Of a stretch of DNA of 16,061 nt, positions 1 to 7,477 are shown one piece after another; positions within the stretch are counted from its first letter, which is position 1; every line of letters starts with the position of its first letter. The stretch comes from Fibrobacteraceae bacterium. Lineage in GTDB: Bacteria > Fibrobacterota > Fibrobacteria > Fibrobacterales > Fibrobacteraceae. The notes under the pieces were generated by a model. That model searched no databases and was not told where the DNA came from. It worked only from the letters and a program-made list of their open reading frames with translations. The translations under genes and the position numbers were made by a program. The stretch covers positions 1 to 16,061 of the forward strand of contig JABUUT010000018.1 in assembly GCA_021443045.1 (NCBI GenBank). The letters are read 5' to 3'.

Positions 1-3
1 GCG

Positions 4-53
4 CCTAGAGGTATGAGCCCTGAGCTCACTTCTCAAAGCGACATTGTCGCGAC
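4..53. repeat. Intergenic repeat, left copy (CCTAGAGG...GTCGCGAC)
   Basis: This stretch has two blocks that recur near the right end of the window in the same orientation. Positions 4-28 match 15987-16011 at 23 of 25 bases, and 33-53 match 16041-16061 at 19 of 21. Only 4 nt separate the blocks here, against 29 nt in the right copy. The second block contains the inverted repeat GCGACA-T-TGTCGC. There is no coding evidence. It is an interspersed non-coding repeat of unknown function. Confidence 0.7.
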
Positions 54-60
54 CTCACCG

Positions 61-88
61 CTGACAACTGATAACCGATAACTAACAA
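61..88 (+). repeat. Degenerate 7-bp tandem repeat (4 units)
   Basis: Four consecutive heptamers are CTGACAA, CTGATAA, CCGATAA and CTAACAA, fitting a loose consensus YTRAYMA. The same heptamer family returns at 181-208, at 15927-15961, and in reverse orientation at 15847-15874. Unit length is constant although the sequence is degenerate. No function is known to me. Confidence 0.7.
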
Positions 89-95
89 TGTCTTT

Positions 96-130
96 GGATC
101 CTATCGACCCTTCGGGTCTTCAGAATGACA
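96..130. repeat. Hairpin intergenic repeat GGATCC...GAATGACA
   Basis: The element starts GGATCCTATCG, carries the perfect hairpin GACCC-TTC-GGGTC (106-118) and ends AGAATGACA. Read on the other strand it runs from TGTCATTCT to CGATAGGATCC. It belongs to the same class as 154-180 and, inverted, 15874-15906. Short hairpin-bearing repeats with such ends occur between genes in several bacterial genomes. The hairpin lacks a T-tract, so it is not a typical intrinsic terminator. Confidence 0.6.
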
Positions 131-153
131 GATTAGTGTTGACATTCTTTTGA

Positions 154-180
154 GGATTCCTTGCAAAGCTCGGAATGACA
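154..180. repeat. Second GGATTCC...GGAATGACA repeat element
   Basis: This element begins GGATTCC and ends CGGAATGACA, matching the ends of the element at 96-130. Its middle part is different and shows no clean hairpin. The two elements lie in tandem, with about 23 nt between them. It is followed directly by heptamer repeats. Confidence 0.5.
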
Positions 181-208
181 CCAGCCACTAACCACCAACC
201 GCTAATCA
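181..208 (+). repeat. Degenerate 7-bp tandem repeat (4 units)
   Basis: Heptamers CCAGCCA, CTAACCA, CCAACCG and CTAATCA are in uninterrupted register, the same family as 61-88. They start right after the GAATGACA end of the preceding hairpin-type element. That arrangement also occurs, mirrored, near the right end of the window. Confidence 0.65.
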
Positions 209-209
209 C

Positions 210-287
210 TTATTTTTCTCTTCCTTTTCCTGAAGGGGAAAACGGAATTTTCCGCGAAGAACGCAGCCTGGTGCGCCCGGATCGCAT
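210..287 (-). other. Possible small basic ORF (25 aa) or repeat-borne ORF
   Basis: On the minus strand an ATG at 287-285 opens a 25-residue frame closed by TAA at 212-210. The peptide is very basic: at least seven Arg and four Lys, no Asp and one Glu. An AAAAAGG sequence lies 8 nt upstream of the ATG, a reasonable Shine-Dalgarno. A partial -7-like box, AAAATTTG, lies at 327-320 on the same strand. Against a real gene: a second minus-strand frame is also open here, several short inverted repeats cross it, and I recognise no family. It may simply be repeat DNA. The rest of 209-402 shows nothing else I can support. Confidence 0.25.
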
Positions 288-402
288 TCCTTTTGCCTTT
301 TTACGCAAAATGTGTCCCGCAAATTTTTACATTCATAGCTCATAATGAAAAAAATAACTCAATTTTGTGGCATTTCGCAATACCCAATTGTAAAATTGTA
401 AT

Positions 403-410
403 TATCTTTG
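403..410 (+). promoter_or_regulatory. Predicted -7 promoter box TATCTTTG for the glucanotransferase
   Basis: TATCTTTG is a full match to TAnnTTTG, the -7 element known for the Bacteroidetes primary sigma factor. No TTTG lies at the expected 19-21 nt upstream. The box begins only 12 nt before the ATG at 415, and no Shine-Dalgarno is placed correctly (GGGG at 410-413 is too close). Transcription would therefore start at or within a base or two of the ATG, which suggests a leaderless mRNA. Confidence 0.5.
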
Positions 411-414
411 GGGT

Positions 415-2388
415 ATGCGTTACGGTGATTTATCTTATTTTCAAACGGGGGTTGCAGTCCCTCTCTTTAGCCTGTACAGCAAGAATAGTATTGGTATTGG
501 CGAATTTCTCGATTTGATTCCTTTTGCCCGTTGGGCCGCCTATTGCGATATGAATGTGATTCAGCTTTTGCCGGTAAACGATACCGGGTCTGAATCTAGC
601 CCTTACAGTGCTCGCAGTGCCTTTGCCCTGAATCCGGCCTTTATTAATGTGCAGAATGTTCAGGGGTCTTCGGAGTACGAGGCCGAAATTGAAGAAGCCA
701 AGGAAGAATTTGATGAACTGGGTAAAGTGGACTACTACCGCATCGTTACCTGGAAACGTAAAATTCTCAAGAAAATTTTTGACGACCATTACGATGACTT
801 GAAAAAAGACAAACAGCTTGCGGAATGGATTAAACACAACCAGTGGGCCAAACCGTATTGCGTGTACGCTACCCTAAAGGCTCGCAACAGCGAAGCCAGC
901 TGGAGGGATTGGAAAAACTACCAGAATCCTACCGACAAGGATGTGGAAAAACTTTGGACAAAGTTCCAGAAGGACTGCCTGTTCCAGGCGTGGATGCAAT
1001 TGGTTGCCGAAATCCAGTTCAAGTTTTCTGTAGATGAAATTTCGAGAATGGGTATTCGCATTAAGGGCGACATTCCTATTTTGATTAACGAAGATAGTGC
1101 CGATGTTTGGTATAACCGCAACTACTTCTCCCTAGACGATAGGGCTGGCGCTCCTCCCGACATGTTCAGCTACAGTGGCCAAAACTGGGGGTTCCCCACA
1201 TACCGCTGGGATGTTCTGGAACAGGAGAACTTTAGCTGGTGGCGCTATCGTCTGGATCAGGCTAGCAAGTTTTACCATGCCTACCGCATAGACCATGTTC
1301 TGGGCTTTTTCCGCATCTGGGCTATTCCCTCACAGGAAACCACAGGCATTTTAGGCCGGTTCCAGCCTTCCATCCCTCTCACCTGGGAGACGCTTTCCCA
1401 GGCGGGATTTATGCGGGAATCCTTGGAATACCTTCGCCGCCCCAACTATTCTGTGGAACAGCTTCGCTCCTTTTTGGGCGATGAAACCGATCGGCTCATT
1501 TCCCTCTATTTTGAGAATCTTCCGGGCACCACCGATCGTTTTATTCTAACAGAATCCTGCTATTCCGAAAAGAACATTCTTTCTTTAGACGAGCCTCAGA
1601 CTGTTAAGGACATGTTGCTGAAGGTATACTGGAATAGAGTGTTTATACCTACGGGCGACATCAATACTTTTTACCCCTATTGGTATTGGTACAACCAGCC
1701 TGTGTTCTACACGTTGCCTTTAAACGAGCAGAACAAGCTGCGTGAATTGATTACCAACAATGAAAATGCCCAAAACGAACTGTGGGAAAAAAATGCAACC
1801 AAATTGTTGTCGGTGCTTGCCAACCAAACCGACATGCTGGTGTGTGCCGAAGATTTGGGTGCCGTTCCCCCTTGTGTTCCTTCAGTATTGAACAAGTTGA
1901 ATATTCTGTCGTTACGCATTGAGCGTTGGGCCCGCAATTGGAGCGTTCCTGGTTCGCCTTACTACAGCATGGGCGAATACCCGAGGCTTTCTGTTTGCAC
2001 CACTAGTTGCCACGATACTTCCAGTTTGCGGGGCCTTTGGGAAGAAGCCGACTTTGACAAGCAGATGTATTGGAGGCACACCAATATTGCAACGGCGGTT
2101 CCCCAGAACTTGGCTCCGCCAGATGTTCGCAACATTTTGAACCATGTGTTCTCTGCAAACAGCCTTTTCTGCATTTTGCCTGTTCAGGATTTCTTTGCCT
2201 TGTCTTCTACGCTTTCTGCCAAGAGTGCTGAGGAAGAACGGGTGAATGTTCCTGGTACGGTGGGCGGTAAAAATTGGACTTACCGCATGCCCTGCTCTGT
2301 GGAACAGCTTTTGGATGTGGCTCCGTTGATTTCTGAAATTCGCAAGCTGGTGGATGAAAGAAAGCGCCGGCCTCTGTGGAATATCTAG
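415..2388 (+). CDS. malQ: 4-alpha-glucanotransferase, GH77, DPE2-like
   Basis: A cytoplasmic GH77 enzyme of 657 aa, with no signal peptide, that transfers alpha-1,4-glucan segments or glucosyl units between maltose, maltodextrins and glycogen-like acceptors. Visible motifs are QLLPVNDTG near the N-terminus, GDIPILINEDSADVW, SGQNWGFPTYRW, YRIDHVLGFFRIW with the predicted nucleophile Asp293, CAEDLG with the acid/base Glu479, and SCHDTSSLRG with Asp534. Nucleophile and acid/base are about 186 residues apart, against about 47 in compact bacterial amylomaltases as I recall them. The insertion and several motifs (GRFQPSIPLTWE, SCHD) match plant disproportionating enzyme DPE2 from memory. DPE2 also carries two N-terminal CBM20 modules; here only about 11 residues precede the catalytic domain. 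ATG 415 is the only plausible start. A GH13 gene follows 54 nt downstream, probably in the same operon. Confidence 0.93.
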   Translation: MRYGDLSYFQTGVAVPLFSLYSKNSIGIGEFLDLIPFARWAAYCDMNVIQLLPVNDTGSESSPYSARSAFALNPAFINVQNVQGSSEYEAEIEEAKEEFDELGKVDYYRIVTWKRKILKKIFDDHYDDLKKDKQLAEWIKHNQWAKPYCVYATLKARNSEASWRDWKNYQNPTDKDVEKLWTKFQKDCLFQAWMQLVAEIQFKFSVDEISRMGIRIKGDIPILINEDSADVWYNRNYFSLDDRAGAPPDMFSYSGQNWGFPTYRWDVLEQENFSWWRYRLDQASKFYHAYRIDHVLGFFRIWAIPSQETTGILGRFQPSIPLTWETLSQAGFMRESLEYLRRPNYSVEQLRSFLGDETDRLISLYFENLPGTTDRFILTESCYSEKNILSLDEPQTVKDMLLKVYWNRVFIPTGDINTFYPYWYWYNQPVFYTLPLNEQNKLRELITNNENAQNELWEKNATKLLSVLANQTDMLVCAEDLGAVPPCVPSVLNKLNILSLRIERWARNWSVPGSPYYSMGEYPRLSVCTTSCHDTSSLRGLWEEADFDKQMYWRHTNIATAVPQNLAPPDVRNILNHVFSANSLFCILPVQDFFALSSTLSAKSAEEERVNVPGTVGGKNWTYRMPCSVEQLLDVAPLISEIRKLVDERKRRPLWNI

Positions 2389-2442
2389 AGGTGCCCTAGA
2401 AAGTCCGGGGTGCTTTTTCTGTTTGGGTAAGGAGGCTGAAAC

Positions 2443-3723
2443 TTGTTGCACGATGTTCCAGGGTGGGTAAAGGACGCTGTTTTTTACCAGATTTTTCCGG
2501 ACCGGTTTTGCAAATCGGACCGATACCAAGCTGTTGGAAATTTTGTGGACTGGGAAAGTTTACCTACCCGGGAGAACATGTTTGGCGGGAATTTGGCTGG
2601 GATTATAGATAAATTAAGCTACATTGCAGGTTTGGGAGTGAATGCCCTTTATCTGTGCCCTATTTTTAAAAGTAACTCCAACCACCGGTACCATACGGTG
2701 GACTACTTTGAAATTGATCCAGTGCTGGGTTCCATGAAAGATTTTGAGACTCTGGTGGAAAAGGCCCATAGCCTGGGGCTGCGTGTTATTCTGGATGGGG
2801 TGTTCAATCATTGCTCCAGAGGTTTTTTTCAGTTTAACAGTGTTATGGAATTGGGCAAAAATTCTCCCTATACCGACTGGTTTCACATTCATGGTTACCC
2901 CCTGAATGCCTATTCCGGCAAGCCTAATTATGAGTGCTGGTGGAACTTGCCGGCCCTTCCCAAGTTTAACACATCTACTCCCGCTGTGCGGAACTTCTTA
3001 TTTTCGGTGGCGGAATTTTGGACCAAAAAAGGTATTGACGGCTGGCGCCTGGATGTTCCCAACGAAATTGATGACGACTCTTTTTGGCAGGAATTTCGTC
3101 GCAGGGTAAAAAAGATAAATCCCCATGCCTACATTGTAGGTGAAATTTGGGATGAACCTAGCCGTTGGCTTAGGGGGGACCAGTTTGATGGGGTTATGAA
3201 TTATCCTTTTCGAAGGGCGGTGCTAAAATACCTGTTTGACAAGGAGCCTTGTTCCTGCCTGGAGTTCTGTGAAAAGTTGCAGAACGCTTTTCCGGAGGGC
3301 CGCTTTGGGGCGAGCATGAACCTTTTGGGGAGCCATGACACCACACGACTGGTGAGCCAGCCTTGTTCCGACTGGAGCCGCGTCCGGCTGGCTCTGGCCA
3401 TTCTGTTTTTTACTCCTGGCGCCTTATGCCTGTATTATGGGGATGAAATTGGCATGGAGGGGGGCAAAGACCCCGACAACCGTCGCTCATTCCCCTGGAA
3501 AAACTTAAAAAAATTGCAAAAATCGCCAATTTATGGCTTTATTTGTGAAATGTTGGAACTTCGTCGCAAGACACCTTCCCTTAGAAAGGGCTCCTTTCAG
3601 GTGGTTCCTCGTTTTGATGGCTTCTCTATTTTGCGCAAATTTGGCAAATCGGGCCTGGAACTAAGGGCTTTTACCCCTAAAAACAATGATTCCTTTGACT
3701 TTTTGATTTCCAAAATCCGATAA
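2443..3723 (+). CDS. Alpha-amylase family (GH13) hydrolase, neopullulanase/cyclomaltodextrinase-like
   Basis: A 426-aa intracellular (no signal peptide) GH13 (beta/alpha)8-barrel enzyme that acts on alpha-1,4 (possibly also alpha-1,6) linkages of maltodextrins. It opens with WVKDAVFYQIFPDRF, typical of neopullulanase, cyclomaltodextrinase and maltogenic amylase relatives. The four conserved regions are present: DGVFNH (118-123), GWRLDV with nucleophile Asp204, VGEIWDE with acid/base Glu234, and GSHDTTR with His298-Asp299. The N-terminal CBM34-type domain of many such enzymes is absent, and the C-terminal beta domain appears short. The start is TTG at 2443, set by a strong AAGGAGG at 2429-2435 with 7 nt spacing; no ATG fits as well. 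The gene lies 54 nt after the glucanotransferase with no terminator between, so the two probably work together on storage glucan or imported maltodextrin. The exact substrate cannot be told from sequence. Confidence 0.88.
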   Translation: MLHDVPGWVKDAVFYQIFPDRFCKSDRYQAVGNFVDWESLPTRENMFGGNLAGIIDKLSYIAGLGVNALYLCPIFKSNSNHRYHTVDYFEIDPVLGSMKDFETLVEKAHSLGLRVILDGVFNHCSRGFFQFNSVMELGKNSPYTDWFHIHGYPLNAYSGKPNYECWWNLPALPKFNTSTPAVRNFLFSVAEFWTKKGIDGWRLDVPNEIDDDSFWQEFRRRVKKINPHAYIVGEIWDEPSRWLRGDQFDGVMNYPFRRAVLKYLFDKEPCSCLEFCEKLQNAFPEGRFGASMNLLGSHDTTRLVSQPCSDWSRVRLALAILFFTPGALCLYYGDEIGMEGGKDPDNRRSFPWKNLKKLQKSPIYGFICEMLELRRKTPSLRKGSFQVVPRFDGFSILRKFGKSGLELRAFTPKNNDSFDFLISKIR

Positions 3724-3729
3724 TCTTGC

Positions 3730-3737
3730 TAAATTTG
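3730..3737 (+). promoter_or_regulatory. Predicted -7 promoter box TAAATTTG for secDF
   Basis: TAAATTTG is a full match to TAnnTTTG, just after the stop of the GH13 gene. TTTG copies lie at 3702-3705 and 3694-3697, giving spacers of 24 and 32 nt, longer than the 19-21 nt typical of Bacteroidetes. The start would fall near 3741-3744, giving a leader of roughly 33 nt with AAGGGA at 3764-3769, 6 nt before the ATG at 3776. Confidence 0.5.
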
Positions 3738-3775
3738 AGCCCTGATTACTTTAATGCCTTTTGAAGGGATTACAA

Positions 3776-6421
3776 ATGAATAAGAAAAAATTCGGTATGA
3801 GAGAATTCATCATTCTCCTTGTGATTATCATTTCTGCATGGACCGTTTGGCCTTCCATCCTGGTTCATTCCAAGTCTGGCGAAGTCAAGAAGACTTTCCT
3901 CAAGGAAAATCCAAAGTTGGCCGACAAGTCCATCAACTTTGGTCTCGACCTTGCTGGTGGTACAAGCATCACCTTGGCCATCGACAAGAGCGGTCTCAAG
4001 GCTGACGAAGATATTAAGGATATTCAGGCCCAGTCCCTGGAAATTATCCGTAACCGCGTTGACCAGTACGGCTTGTCTGAACCTCAGATTTCTCCAAGCG
4101 GCAGCGACCGCATTGTGGTTGAACTGGCAGGTGTGGACGACTCTACTGCAAAGGCTCTGGTGGGTTCCACTGCCAAGCTGGAATTCAAGATTCTTGCCGA
4201 ATCTGAAAAGTTTACTCAGGTTGTTTCCCTCATTGACCAGTACCTAACCCGTCAAACTGTAGATGTGGCTGCCGACACTGCTGCCGATAGTGCTTCTACC
4301 GATACAGCCAAGGTTGCTGCTGCAGATTCTACCAAGAAGGATACTGCTGCCGCCCTCAGCGATGACGAGCTTTTGGCTGGCGCTGCCAACGCTTCTGCCC
4401 CAGAAGTGGCTAGCGATTCTACAAAGGCTTCCGAAAGTGACGTGGCTGCCCAGCCGGGTCTTTCCTCTTACTACATGTCCTTTGGCAATGGCGGCTTCAT
4501 TAATGAAGACAATGTGGAAAAGGTAAAGCGTATTCTCGCTTTGGAAGGCGTTCAGAAGCTTGTTCCCCGCGATGTTGAATTTGCCTTTGGCAGTGGCCTG
4601 GAACCTGTGCAGCGCGATTCCAAGATCAAGGCAAAGCGCCTCTACTTGCTAAAGCGCCGTGCTGAAATGGGCGGTGAAGATATTTCCGACGCCCGCCCCT
4701 ACCGTGTAGGTGATGGTACCAACGCCGGTGAAGTGGCTGTAAGCCTGCGCTTTAGTGGCATTGGTCCTAAGAAGTTCTCTGCAGTAACTGCTGCCAACGT
4801 AAACAAGCAGATGGCCATTGTTCTAGACAACCAGGTTATTTCGGCTCCTGTAATTCGCGACCGCATTCCTAATGGCGAAGCCCAGATTACCGGCCTCGAC
4901 GACTTGGCTGAAGCAAACCGCCTGGCCGTTGTGCTTCGCGCTGGTGCCCTCAAGGCTCCAATGAACATTATCGAATCCCGCAACGTGGGTGCCACCTTGG
5001 GTGAAGAAAACATTGTGAACGGTTTTGGTTCCGGTGCCATTGGTCTTATCCTCTGCCTGGTGTTCATGGTGGGTTACTACCGCTTGGGTGGTTTTATTGC
5101 AAGCATCGGTATGGTTTTGAATACCTTGGTAACGGCAGCCGTTCTCTCCGTGTTCAACGCCACATTAACATTGCCTGGTATTGCTGGCTTTATCTTGGTG
5201 CTGGGTATGTCTCTTGACGCCAACGTGATTATCTATGAACGTATTCGTGAAGAAATTGCTGCAGGCCTCACAGCCCGTGCTGCTGTGGCCAAGGGTTACG
5301 AAAAGGCATTTAGCGCTATTTTGGACTCCAACTTGACTACTGTGCTTACTGGTCTTATTCTTTACAAGATTGGTACAGGCTCTGTGAAGGGTTTCGGTCT
5401 CACTTTGACCATCGGTATCATTACCTCCCTCTTCTGTGCCCTCACCGTAACGCGCTCCATCTTTGACTGGCACTTGGCCAAGGCCGATAAGACAAACCTT
5501 AGCATTGGTGGTGGCTTCAAAACCCTCAACAACGCAAACATCCCTATTATTCCTAACCGCAAAAAGTTCAGTACTATCTCCCTTATTTTGGTAGTGGCCA
5601 GCATCGCTTGCGTCGCTATTAAGGGCTTTGATTTCAGTATCGACTTTACCGGTGGTCAGGTTTATACGGTTCAGTACCAGGATGATGCCAAGCACGAAAC
5701 CGACTTGAACAACGCTCTGTCTTCTGCGGGTATCAGTGGTGCCAAGGTTCGTTCCTTGGGTGGTACTTCCGCCAACTCCTACCAGATTAGTTTGAAAACA
5801 TCCGATAATCCGGCCCAGTTTGAAGCCCAGATGGCAGAAGCCTTTGCTAAGGCCAACCAGAAGGTTGAAATTGTAGCTAAAGATACCGTTGGTCCTACCA
5901 TCGGTAAGGAACTTCGTCTTAATGCTATTTTGTCTGTGATTCTTGCATGGATTGCCATTCTCCTGTATGTCTGGTTCCGATTTGGTAAGCTGGGTCTCGG
6001 TTTTGGTCTGGGGGCTGTTTTGGGCCTGGTTCACGATACCATCATTACCTTGGGCTTTATCTCGGCATTTGGTCTCTCCTTCGACGGAGCCCTCATTGCT
6101 TCCCTCCTTACCATGATTGGTTACTCTGTAAACGATACCATCGTTGTGTTTGACCGTGTGCGTGAAAATACAACCTTGTTTGGTCGTGCCAACTATGGTC
6201 AGACTTTGAACAACTCCATTAACCAGTGCTTGAGCCGTACCGCCATTACCTCTGTAACAACCCTGTTCGTTTGCTTGGTTCTGGCTATTATGGGTGGTTC
6301 TTCCATTCGTGATTTTGGTATGGTGATGGTGTTCGGTATCTTTATCGGTACTTATTCTTCCATCTGCATTTGCTCTCCATTTGTGCTGTGGTTCTCTAAC
6401 CGCTTTAAGCAAGGTGTGTAA
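3776..6421 (+). CDS. secDF: Fused protein translocase subunit SecDF
   Basis: An 881-aa inner-membrane protein joining SecD and SecF, which uses the proton gradient to pull exported proteins through SecYEG. The SecD half has an N-terminal membrane helix (about 11-29), the GLDLAGGTSI motif (56-65), the periplasmic P1 region, and the membrane motif GMSLDANVIIYERIREE with Asp481. The SecF half has DFTGG and GYSVNDTIVVFDRVREN with Asp787; these Asp residues match those needed for proton use in the family. The start is ATG 3776, behind AAGGGA at 6 nt spacing; an in-frame TTG at 3761 overlaps that Shine-Dalgarno and is rejected. Residues 161-228, inside P1, form an unusual linker rich in Ala, Asp, Ser and Thr with almost no hydrophobic structure. 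The gene has its own predicted promoter and ends at a strong terminator, so it is probably a single-gene unit. Confidence 0.97.
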   Translation: MNKKKFGMREFIILLVIIISAWTVWPSILVHSKSGEVKKTFLKENPKLADKSINFGLDLAGGTSITLAIDKSGLKADEDIKDIQAQSLEIIRNRVDQYGLSEPQISPSGSDRIVVELAGVDDSTAKALVGSTAKLEFKILAESEKFTQVVSLIDQYLTRQTVDVAADTAADSASTDTAKVAAADSTKKDTAAALSDDELLAGAANASAPEVASDSTKASESDVAAQPGLSSYYMSFGNGGFINEDNVEKVKRILALEGVQKLVPRDVEFAFGSGLEPVQRDSKIKAKRLYLLKRRAEMGGEDISDARPYRVGDGTNAGEVAVSLRFSGIGPKKFSAVTAANVNKQMAIVLDNQVISAPVIRDRIPNGEAQITGLDDLAEANRLAVVLRAGALKAPMNIIESRNVGATLGEENIVNGFGSGAIGLILCLVFMVGYYRLGGFIASIGMVLNTLVTAAVLSVFNATLTLPGIAGFILVLGMSLDANVIIYERIREEIAAGLTARAAVAKGYEKAFSAILDSNLTTVLTGLILYKIGTGSVKGFGLTLTIGIITSLFCALTVTRSIFDWHLAKADKTNLSIGGGFKTLNNANIPIIPNRKKFSTISLILVVASIACVAIKGFDFSIDFTGGQVYTVQYQDDAKHETDLNNALSSAGISGAKVRSLGGTSANSYQISLKTSDNPAQFEAQMAEAFAKANQKVEIVAKDTVGPTIGKELRLNAILSVILAWIAILLYVWFRFGKLGLGFGLGAVLGLVHDTIITLGFISAFGLSFDGALIASLLTMIGYSVNDTIVVFDRVRENTTLFGRANYGQTLNNSINQCLSRTAITSVTTLFVCLVLAIMGGSSIRDFGMVMVFGIFIGTYSSICICSPFVLWFSNRFKQGV

Positions 6422-6448
6422 GAGCCTCAGGTAAGCATTAAAAAGCAT

Positions 6449-6479
6449 AAAAAAGTCCGGGCAAGCCTCGGGCTTTTTT
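6449..6479 (+). terminator. Intrinsic terminator after secDF
   Basis: The inverted repeat pairs AAAAAAG (6449-6455) with CTTTTTT (6473-6479). Inside it, TCCGGG (6456-6461) pairs with CTCGGG (6467-6472) through two G-T wobbles. The loop is CAAGC (6462-6466) and the 3' side is T-rich. It lies 28 nt after the secDF stop and before the next promoter. Confidence 0.88.
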
Positions 6480-6490
6480 CTTTATTTTAC

Positions 6491-6498
6491 TAAATTAG
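6491..6498 (+). promoter_or_regulatory. Predicted -7 promoter box TAAATTAG for corA
   Basis: TAAATTAG matches TAnnTTTG except at one position and lies right after the secDF terminator. It begins 35 nt before the ATG at 6526, the same distance class as secDF. No TTTG is seen 19-21 nt upstream, where the sequence is part of the terminator. Confidence 0.4.
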
Positions 6499-6525
6499 AC
6501 CTCGTTCGATATATAGGGGGCGCCT

Positions 6526-7464
6526 ATGATGCCAAAGTATTATAAGATCGAATCCGGTCGTCTAGCTCAGATTCCAGATGAGGAACCCGCAGACGTTATC
6601 GTGATGGGTAGCCTAAGCCAGGAACAGAGAAGTATCCTGGTAAAAGAATATGAAATTACGGAACATACCATAGCCTCTTCCTTTGACTCCGACGAACTTT
6701 CCCGTATCGAATATGACGATGACTTTATAGCGATTGTGTTTAAAAAACCAAAGAACTACTCTGCCGAGGACAATTTCCAATTTCGGGTAGAATCTTTTGG
6801 TATATTCATTTTCAGAGATTGGGTGCTGCTGCTGACCGATTCCGAAATTCCCATTCAAGACGACAAGCGGTTTGCCAAAATTGACAGCATCAACACATTT
6901 GTGTTGAGGGTGCTTAGCTACGCCATCTATCACTTTAATGAACACCTGAAGATTATCAACCGCATTAACGACGAACTGGAACAGAAGCTAAAAACCTCCA
7001 TGGAAAATCGCTACCTTCTTTCCATGTTCAGTTTGAGTAAGGGCCTTATCTATTACGTGAGTGCCCTCAGTTCCAATGAAACCTTGCTAAAAAAATTACA
7101 GATTGGCCGCAGCCTCAACTGGAGCGAAGAAGAACGGGAACTGCTGGACGACATTATTATTGAAAATAAGCAGAGTTTGCAGCAGGCCGAAATATACAGC
7201 AACATTTTGACCAACATGATGGATGCCCGTGCCAGCGTCATCAACAACAACATGAACTCCTGGATGCAGTCCTTGAACGTGGTTACCATTGCCATGATGC
7301 TCCCGACCTTCATTGCCAGCCTGTTCGGCATGAACGTGCTGTTCCCCTTTGGCCTAGGTGCCGAGAACAACAACCCCTACGCTTTCTGGATAATCCTGGG
7401 GGTGTCTGTGCTGGCTGTGGTACTGTTTTATGTGTCCTGGAAAATTCGCAAGGGAAAAAGCTAG
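6526..7464 (+). CDS. corA: CorA-family magnesium/divalent cation transporter
   Basis: A 312-aa inner-membrane channel of the CorA type, which as a pentamer lets Mg2+ (or Co2+, Ni2+) into the cell. The N-terminal two thirds is the soluble cytoplasmic domain, ending in a long charged helical stretch (about 140-245). Two membrane helices follow, about 248-267 and 284-304, and the C-terminus is basic (KIRKGKS). The signature GMN is at 268-270, preceded by Phe where Tyr is commonest. The loop between the helices reads VLFPFGLGAENNNPYA and lacks the usual MPEL-type acidic sequence, so ion preference cannot be stated. AGGGGG at 6515-6520 precedes two ATG codons, 6526 and 6529; spacing is 5 or 8 nt, so either may be the start. 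It is followed after 13 nt by a convergent gene, with no clear terminator between. Confidence 0.93.
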   Translation: MMPKYYKIESGRLAQIPDEEPADVIVMGSLSQEQRSILVKEYEITEHTIASSFDSDELSRIEYDDDFIAIVFKKPKNYSAEDNFQFRVESFGIFIFRDWVLLLTDSEIPIQDDKRFAKIDSINTFVLRVLSYAIYHFNEHLKIINRINDELEQKLKTSMENRYLLSMFSLSKGLIYYVSALSSNETLLKKLQIGRSLNWSEEERELLDDIIIENKQSLQQAEIYSNILTNMMDARASVINNNMNSWMQSLNVVTIAMMLPTFIASLFGMNVLFPFGLGAENNNPYAFWIILGVSVLAVVLFYVSWKIRKGKS

Positions 7465-7477
7465 GTTCCCCTTTTAA

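Noticed and set aside
61..208. CRISPR-like array at the left end
   Set aside because: Units are only 7 bp, degenerate and without spacers, and no cas gene is present.
2389..2442. Hairpin between the glucanotransferase and GH13 genes
   Set aside because: The arms around GGTGCCC and GGGGTGC are not complementary. The gap is short and fits an operon.
1912..2529. 205-codon minus-strand open frame over the 3' end of the glucanotransferase
   Set aside because: No family motif, and it overlaps two well-supported genes including their junction and the AAGGAGG site.
3761..3775. TTG start for SecDF five codons upstream of the ATG
   Set aside because: The AAGGGA Shine-Dalgarno lies inside this extension and is correctly placed for ATG 3776.
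5165..6448. 427-codon open frame on the minus strand opposite the SecF half
   Set aside because: It mirrors the codon pattern of secDF, shows no recognisable domain and is rich in Asn, Gln, Thr, His and Gly, as expected of a complementary-strand shadow.
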